This document shows, in pieces, positions 61,826 through 64,000 of a stretch of DNA of 64,000 nucleotides. The DNA is from Paraburkholderia megapolitana. GTDB lineage: Bacteria > Pseudomonadota > Gammaproteobacteria > Burkholderiales > Burkholderiaceae. The position numbers and the translations under genes were made by a program. Under the pieces are notes generated by a model. That model ran no database searches. It had not been told where the DNA came from and saw only the letters and a program-made list of their open reading frames with translations. Each line of letters opens with the position of its first letter. Position 1 is the stretch's first letter. The stretch lies in NCBI RefSeq assembly GCF_007556815.1, contig NZ_CP041743.1, positions 2,825,001 through 2,889,000 on the forward strand, given 5' to 3'.

Positions 61826-62242
61826 ATGAATCTTCGTCAACAGGCGAGACTCAACCACCTGAGTTTTCCCACCGCAAATGCAGCCGAGACCGCTGCGTTC
61901 TTCGAACAATACCTCGGCTGCGAGATCGTCGCGGCCGGTCAGCACTGCCTGCTCAAGCGTAACGGCTTCGACATCGTGCTCGAACAGGTCGAAGACAAGG
62001 AAGCGCCGGTCTGGCCGCACAACTTCCACTTCGGCCTCGAAGTCGACACACTGGAAAACGTCCAGACGCTCTATCAGGAATTCCTCGAAAGTGGGGTGCA
62101 GATGGAAACAGCTGTCTTCAACAACACGCGCGGCTCGCGATTTTTCTGTCGCGCACCGGGTGGCGTGCTGATCGAGATCAACACGCGTGAAGACATGCAG
62201 CAGGACAAGTGGCAGAAGCTCTTTCAGGAAGAAACGCAATGA
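61826..62242 (+). CDS. VOC/glyoxalase-family protein
   Basis: A 138-residue vicinal-oxygen-chelate protein (ARLNHLSFPTANAAETAAFFEQYLGCE, FDIVLEQV, NFHFGLEVDTLENVQTLYQEFLESGV, RFFCRAPGGVLIEIN). Likely metal ligands are an N-terminal His (NHLSF), a middle His (FHFGLEV) and a C-terminal Glu (IEIN). GTGAGGT supports the ATG at 61826. Its stop overlaps the SDR start (ATGA). Substrate unknown. Confidence 0.85.
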   Translation: MNLRQQARLNHLSFPTANAAETAAFFEQYLGCEIVAAGQHCLLKRNGFDIVLEQVEDKEAPVWPHNFHFGLEVDTLENVQTLYQEFLESGVQMETAVFNNTRGSRFFCRAPGGVLIEINTREDMQQDKWQKLFQEETQ

Positions 62243-62976
62243 ATCAGGCTATTCGCACCGCTATCGTGACGGGTGCATCCAAAGGCATCGGTGCCGCGAT
62301 CGCGAGGCGGCTCGCTGCGGATGGCTTTGCGACCATCGTCAACTACGCAACGAGTTCGGCGGAGGCTGACGAAGTCGTCGCGTCGATCCGGTCGGCCGGC
62401 GGAGCAGCGATCGCAGTCCACGCCGACGTATCCGATGCCGCGGCGATGCGCGCCCTCTTCGACGTGGCAGAAAACGAGTTTGGGCCCGTGGACGTGCTCG
62501 TCAACAACGCCGGCATCAGCAAGGTCTCGCCGCTAGCCGAAGTCAGCGACGAAGACTTCCAGCATCAGATTGCGGTCAATCTCACGGGGAGTTTCAACGG
62601 CATGCGCGAAGGCGCAAAACGTGTGCGCAACGGTGGCCGCATCGTCAATATGTCGACGAGCATCATCGGTGCGTATCTGCCCAATGTGGCCGTTTATGCG
62701 GCCACCAAGGCCGCTGTGGAAGCGCTGACCCACGTGCTCGCCAAAGAACTCGGCGCCCGCGGCGTCACCGTGAATGCGGTCGCACCGGGGCCGGTCGCGA
62801 CAGAGCTGTTTCTAACCGGTCGATCCGAAGAAGTGATCCGGCGCGCGATTGCGGATATTCCGCTCGGCCGTCTGGGCCAGCCCGACGATATCGCCCAGAT
62901 CGTCTCGTTCCTGGCGAGCGCAGGGAGCGGTTGGGTCAATGGGCAGGTCGTGAAGGCGAATGGCGGGCGCAACTAG
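62239..62976 (+). CDS. short-chain dehydrogenase/reductase
   Basis: A 245-residue classical SDR: NAD(P)-binding TGASKGIG at residues 11-18, NNAG, and a catalytic Ser with Y-x3-K (MSTSIIGAY...VYAATKAAVEAL). It ends with the usual ...GWVNGQVVKANGGRN. AGGA precedes the ATG at 62239. Translationally coupled to the VOC gene. Reduces or oxidises an unknown carbonyl/hydroxyl substrate; the TetR upstream is the likely regulator. Confidence 0.9.
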   Translation: MNQAIRTAIVTGASKGIGAAIARRLAADGFATIVNYATSSAEADEVVASIRSAGGAAIAVHADVSDAAAMRALFDVAENEFGPVDVLVNNAGISKVSPLAEVSDEDFQHQIAVNLTGSFNGMREGAKRVRNGGRIVNMSTSIIGAYLPNVAVYAATKAAVEALTHVLAKELGARGVTVNAVAPGPVATELFLTGRSEEVIRRAIADIPLGRLGQPDDIAQIVSFLASAGSGWVNGQVVKANGGRN

Positions 62977-63108
62977 ATGCGAAGGCCGGCTGCGATGAGC
63001 GGGTATTGCACGAAGCGGCCGGCCCAACATCCGTTCTCGACAAAACGGGAATGATGGTTACCGGCCGATGCAAAAAGAATATGCACCTTCGTGGTCCAGC
63101 AGGCGTGG

Positions 63109-63840
63109 TCAGGTGCCCGTTTGCGATTCGCTGGTTTCAGCAGTTTCGGACTTGCCGCTGACCGCTTCAGTTTCTTTAGCGGCCTCTTGATTGACGTCTT
63201 GAGCGGCTTCTTTACTATCGGCTGCGTCTTTAGGATCCTTGCGCGCCGGTCTCGCGGCGCGCCCGTTCTTCAGGGCCAGCGCACGCACTGCATCGGAGCG
63301 CGTGACCTGCCCCGCTTCCTTGCCTTCGAGATCCACCCGCATCGTGCCTTCGACCATGCATGCCCAGTAGCGGCTGCCGCGGCACCACGTCCGGAGTGCG
63401 TCGCGCAAGCCTGTTTCGTCGACCGACAACTCCTGCGCGTGCGCCAGCAGATCCTCGAAAATACCGACCTTCAGCGGCACCTTCGGCGCGGGGTTCTTCG
63501 GGAACGCGAGCGGGAAACGCTTCTGCAAGCGGGCGAACGTCAGTACCACCGGATCGACCGGTTTGGACTTCGCAGCCGGCGCCGGGCGCGGTGCGCGCGG
63601 CGGTTTAGCCGACGGCCGGGTTGACGGTTCGGAAGACGGTTTAGCCGACGGCCGGGCTGACTGCCCGGTTGACTGCTCAGTTGTTCGCTCGGCTGTTCGA
63701 TCAGTTGCCCGTTTGTCGGACGGCTTGGACGACGGCTTCGCCGACCGTTGTGCCGCCTTCTGCGCTGACTTTTCTGCCGACTTTTGTGCCGCCTGCTTCG
63801 TCAGTTGCGCCTTCAGCGCGGCCAGTTGTTCAAAGCCCAT
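63109..63840 (-). CDS. proQ: ProQ/FINO-domain RNA-binding protein
   Basis: A 243-residue protein with a ProQ/FINO domain at about residues 60-170 (LTFARLQKRFPLAFPKNPAPKVPLKVGIFEDLLAHA, LRDALRTWCRGSRYWACMVEGTMRVDLEGKEAGQVTRSDAVRAL). Long low-complexity Lys/Ser/Arg/Thr-rich N-terminal and Ala/Glu-rich C-terminal tails flank it, as in many beta-proteobacterial ProQ proteins. GCAGGG supports the ATG at 63840; the longer frame from 63948 is not needed. Expected role: RNA chaperone binding structured sRNA and mRNA 3' ends. Confidence 0.88.
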   Translation of the reverse strand: MGFEQLAALKAQLTKQAAQKSAEKSAQKAAQRSAKPSSKPSDKRATDRTAERTTEQSTGQSARPSAKPSSEPSTRPSAKPPRAPRPAPAAKSKPVDPVVLTFARLQKRFPLAFPKNPAPKVPLKVGIFEDLLAHAQELSVDETGLRDALRTWCRGSRYWACMVEGTMRVDLEGKEAGQVTRSDAVRALALKNGRAARPARKDPKDAADSKEAAQDVNQEAAKETEAVSGKSETAETSESQTGT

Positions 63841-64000
63841 AACGCCCTGCCAATCTATAAAAGCCTCAATTGTACTCGCGACGCCGGCTACTCCGTGCGA
63901 TACGCAATAGGCGGTGGGAACCGGTACGCGCCGGCATCGGCACGCCACCCGCCGACACGCATGATCCGCTCAAACTTCGGGCATCCCGGCGAGCCGTTTA

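Overview
The window is GC-rich, densely coded and typical of a Betaproteobacterium of the Burkholderia/Paraburkholderia group. The support is a Burkholderia-type general porin, a Lys/Ala-rich histone-H1-like protein, a FINO-domain (ProQ-type) protein and many LysR/TetR/AraC regulators. I see no rRNA, tRNA, CRISPR array or complete insertion sequence.

About 2.2 kb to 51.4 kb reads as one functional island. From family knowledge it resembles the VreA-VreI-VreR (PUMA3) cell-surface-signalling locus of Pseudomonas aeruginosa, which controls a two-partner secretion (TPS) exoprotein and the Hxc type II secretion system (T2SS) under phosphate starvation. The parts are: (i) a long minus-strand operon at 14.9-2.2 kb with a TpsB transporter, a DUF2341/LamG-ExbB fusion, ExbD, TonB, a 'putative porin', coiled-coil, YbjN, parvulin-PPIase and HtrA-protease genes, and small secreted proteins; (ii) gspK and a transposase-derived protein ending in a Phd/YefM-like domain (15.6-18.9 kb); (iii) the regulators vreA (STN domain), vreI (ECF sigma) and vreR (FecR), plus a broken second fecR (20.1-23.1 kb); (iv) gspF-gspH (23.3-25.0 kb); (v) two intact and one dead PstS-like phosphate-binding protein genes (25.6-29.7 kb); (vi) a TpsA haemagglutinin of about 4,300 residues, split by a one-base frameshift in a G tract (29.8-42.7 kb); (vii) three tandem TPR/glycosyltransferase-like genes (42.9-49.7 kb); (viii) a Phd-like gene with gspI-gspJ (50.0-51.3 kb). 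T2SS genes C, D, E, G, L and M are not in the window.

Regulatory sequence ties the island together. A good Pho box (11-bp direct repeat) with a -10 at the spacing expected of PhoB promoters lies upstream of vreA, and another Pho box precedes tpsB. Six further promoters (both pstS genes, gspF, tpsA, the first TPR gene, and the Phd-like/gspI operon) share a conserved block close to AATGKTCCGTARCATY. That block is followed at fixed distance by a Pho-like half site and a -10-like hexamer. A separate ECF-type motif (TGCGGGTTA, 14 bases, CGWC) occurs three times. My inference is a phosphate-starvation secretion/adhesion regulon in which PhoB, VreI and perhaps a Phd-like protein act together.

The flanks are ordinary accessory genome. 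On the left are a HypT-like LysR regulator and an H1-like protein. On the right are a TetR regulator, then a haem-oxygenase-like diiron protein divergent from a PLP enzyme, a sugar-lactone oxidase and an MFS transporter (a possible small biosynthetic cluster). A porin with an AraC regulator, a TetR/VOC/SDR module with visible operator dyads, and proQ follow.
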